From NCBI GenBank assembly GCA_947484245.1, contig CANKOT010000108.1, positions 1 through 7,534 on the forward strand: DNA of 7,534 bases, in the 5' to 3' direction. Within the stretch, counting starts at the first letter, position 1. Each line of letters opens with the position of its first letter. This DNA is from Comamonadaceae bacterium. Its GTDB lineage: Bacteria > Pseudomonadota > Gammaproteobacteria > Burkholderiales > Burkholderiaceae. The notes under the pieces were generated by a model. That model was given only the letters and a program-made list of their open reading frames with translations, made no database searches and was not told where the DNA came from. Positions 7,168 to 7,534 of the stretch are shown piece by piece. The position numbers and the translations under genes are program-made.

Positions 7168-7196
7168 TTGATAGCACTAAAAATTAATGTTACTCT
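7168..7196 (+). promoter_or_regulatory. Candidate sigma70 promoter for the DUF4266/DUF3570 genes
   Basis: TTGATA (7168-7173, five of six to TTGACA) is followed after exactly 17 bases by TACTCT (7191-7196, three of six). A TGT immediately before the -10 fits an extended -10 element. Transcription would start near 7203, leaving a leader of about 23 bases before the ATG at 7226. The -10 hexamer is poor, so this is tentative. Confidence 0.4.
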
Positions 7197-7225
7197 GAAC
7201 CCAATTTATTTAGAGAGATTTGTAC

Positions 7226-7444
7226 ATGAGAGTTTTAGCGATGTGGGTCTTTGTCCTGCTGGCATTGCAAGGCTGCTCGGTCATTCAAACGGTTGAGCCG
7301 TGGCAGAAGGGCAACTTGGCAAAGCCTGAGATGACCTTTGACGACGATCCGTTGGAACGAGGTTACCGAGAACACATTTACACCAGCAAGGAAGCCTCCG
7401 CCGGTGGCTCGGGTTTAGGCGGAGGTGGTTGTGGTTGCAACTAA
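7226..7444 (+). CDS. DUF4266-like small lipoprotein with Gly-rich Cys-Gly-Cys tail
   Basis: 72-residue secreted lipoprotein of unknown function. Residues 1-16 form a hydrophobic signal ending in a lipobox (LALQGC), with the lipidated Cys at 17. Ser at +2 suggests the outer membrane rather than inner-membrane retention. The mature part (VEPWQKGNLAKPEMTFDDDP then EHIYTSKEASAGG) matches the DUF4266 pattern as I remember it. The protein ends GLGGGGCGCN, with Cys69 and Cys71 in a Cys-Gly-Cys pair that could bind metal, undergo thiol-disulfide exchange or be modified; none of this is shown. ATG 7226 is preferred over the TTG two codons upstream because it gives a standard lipoprotein signal; AGAGAG (7212-7217) lies eight bases before it. 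It overlaps the next gene by 14 bases. From memory, relatives sit beside DUF3570, thioredoxin-like and ApbE flavin-transferase genes. Confidence 0.85.
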   Translation: MRVLAMWVFVLLALQGCSVIQTVEPWQKGNLAKPEMTFDDDPLERGYREHIYTSKEASAGGSGLGGGGCGCN

Positions 7445-7534
7445 ACATCACACCGAACTGGGCGCTGCGCTGCTCAGTGCCGCCATGGCTTTGCCTTGCG
7501 TCATCAGCACAGCACATGCCGAAAGTGCTCCTGA
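7431..7534 (+). CDS. Start of a signal-peptide protein, probable DUF3570 family (3' end outside window)
   Basis: Only the first 34 codons are visible. Starting from GTG at 7431, the product begins VVATKHHTELGAALLSAAMA and continues through LPCVISTAHA to ESAP. This is a typical Sec signal with a likely cut after AHA. GGAGG (7421-7425) lies five bases upstream; those bases also encode glycines of the preceding lipoprotein's tail. GTG at 7425 is an alternative start but overlaps the ribosome site. The 14-base overlap implies translational coupling. The DUF3570 assignment rests mainly on position, because DUF3570 commonly follows DUF4266, and on the style of the leader; the diagnostic body is not in the window. 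If correct, it would be an envelope protein of unknown function. Confidence 0.6.
   Translation, partial: MVATKHHTELGAALLSAAMALPCVISTAHAESAP

Larger units (their letters stand above)
6973..7225. other. Intergenic region between integrase and DUF4266-like lipoprotein gene
   Basis: 253 bp without a convincing gene. It holds a long-range GC-rich inverted repeat (7027-7091), an operator-like palindrome (7105-7126) and a candidate promoter (7168-7196) for the lipoprotein gene, each listed separately. A short inverted repeat just after the integrase stop (ACTTA 6967-6971 with TAAGT 6984-6988) lacks a T run. No tRNA or copy of the upstream flank that could mark an att site was seen. Confidence 0.5.

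Noticed and set aside
5324..7225. Possible tRNA target, att direct repeats or CRISPR-like array around the integrase
   Set aside because: I looked for a tRNA end, for shared words between the two flanks and for regular repeats. Only short matches of 6-8 bases were found, which is expected by chance in AT-rich DNA.
7114..7296. 60-codon plus-strand frame overlapping the lipoprotein gene
   Set aside because: It runs out of frame into the lipoprotein signal sequence, covers the candidate promoter and operator, and resembles no known family.

Overview
The window looks like part of a betaproteobacterial chromosome, probably Burkholderiales and Comamonadaceae-like. This rests on recalled resemblance of the ferrochelatase C-terminus, the branched-chain-type ABC transporter operon and the DUF4266/DUF3570 pair, not on a search. 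Most coding sequence is near 50% G+C (31 of 60 bases at 4681-4740). The region around 5340-7210 is much poorer (9 of 60 at 5521-5580; 18 of 60 at 5881-5940), which suggests acquired DNA.

Layout. (1) 1-436, plus strand: the last 144 codons of ferrochelatase (hemH), including the conserved active-site glutamate. (2) 498-5323, minus strand: a complete five-gene operon for a branched-chain amino acid (HAAT/Liv) type ABC importer. Transcription order is periplasmic binding protein, LivG-type ATPase, LivF-type ATPase, LivH-type permease, LivM-type permease. The genes are 10-15 bp apart or joined by TGATG overlaps, so they should be co-transcribed and translationally coupled. The operon converges on hemH across a 61-bp gap that holds a weak terminator-like hairpin. 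(3) 5324-5778: a very AT-rich gap with several inverted repeats and no convincing gene. (4) 5779-6972, plus strand: an apparently intact tyrosine recombinase of the P4/DUF4102 class, alone, with no visible cargo, tRNA target or att repeats. (5) 6973-7225: a gap with a long-range GC-rich inverted repeat, an operator-like palindrome and a fair promoter. (6) 7226-7534, plus strand: a DUF4266-like small lipoprotein ending in a Gly/Cys tail, overlapped by the start of a signal-peptide protein that is probably a DUF3570 family member.

How the genes work together. The five transporter genes make one importer: the binding protein captures a solute in the periplasm, LivH/LivM form the channel and LivG/LivF power it. 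The substrate cannot be read from sequence; amino acids, or carboxylates such as aromatic acids, are both possible for this family. The integrase seems to be the remnant, or the minimal form, of an integrative element lying between two conserved operons. The DUF4266/DUF3570 pair is the least understood part. The lipoprotein is probably outer-membrane anchored, its Cys-Gly-Cys tail is suggestive, and the two genes are tightly coupled. It is the best candidate here for an incompletely described system.
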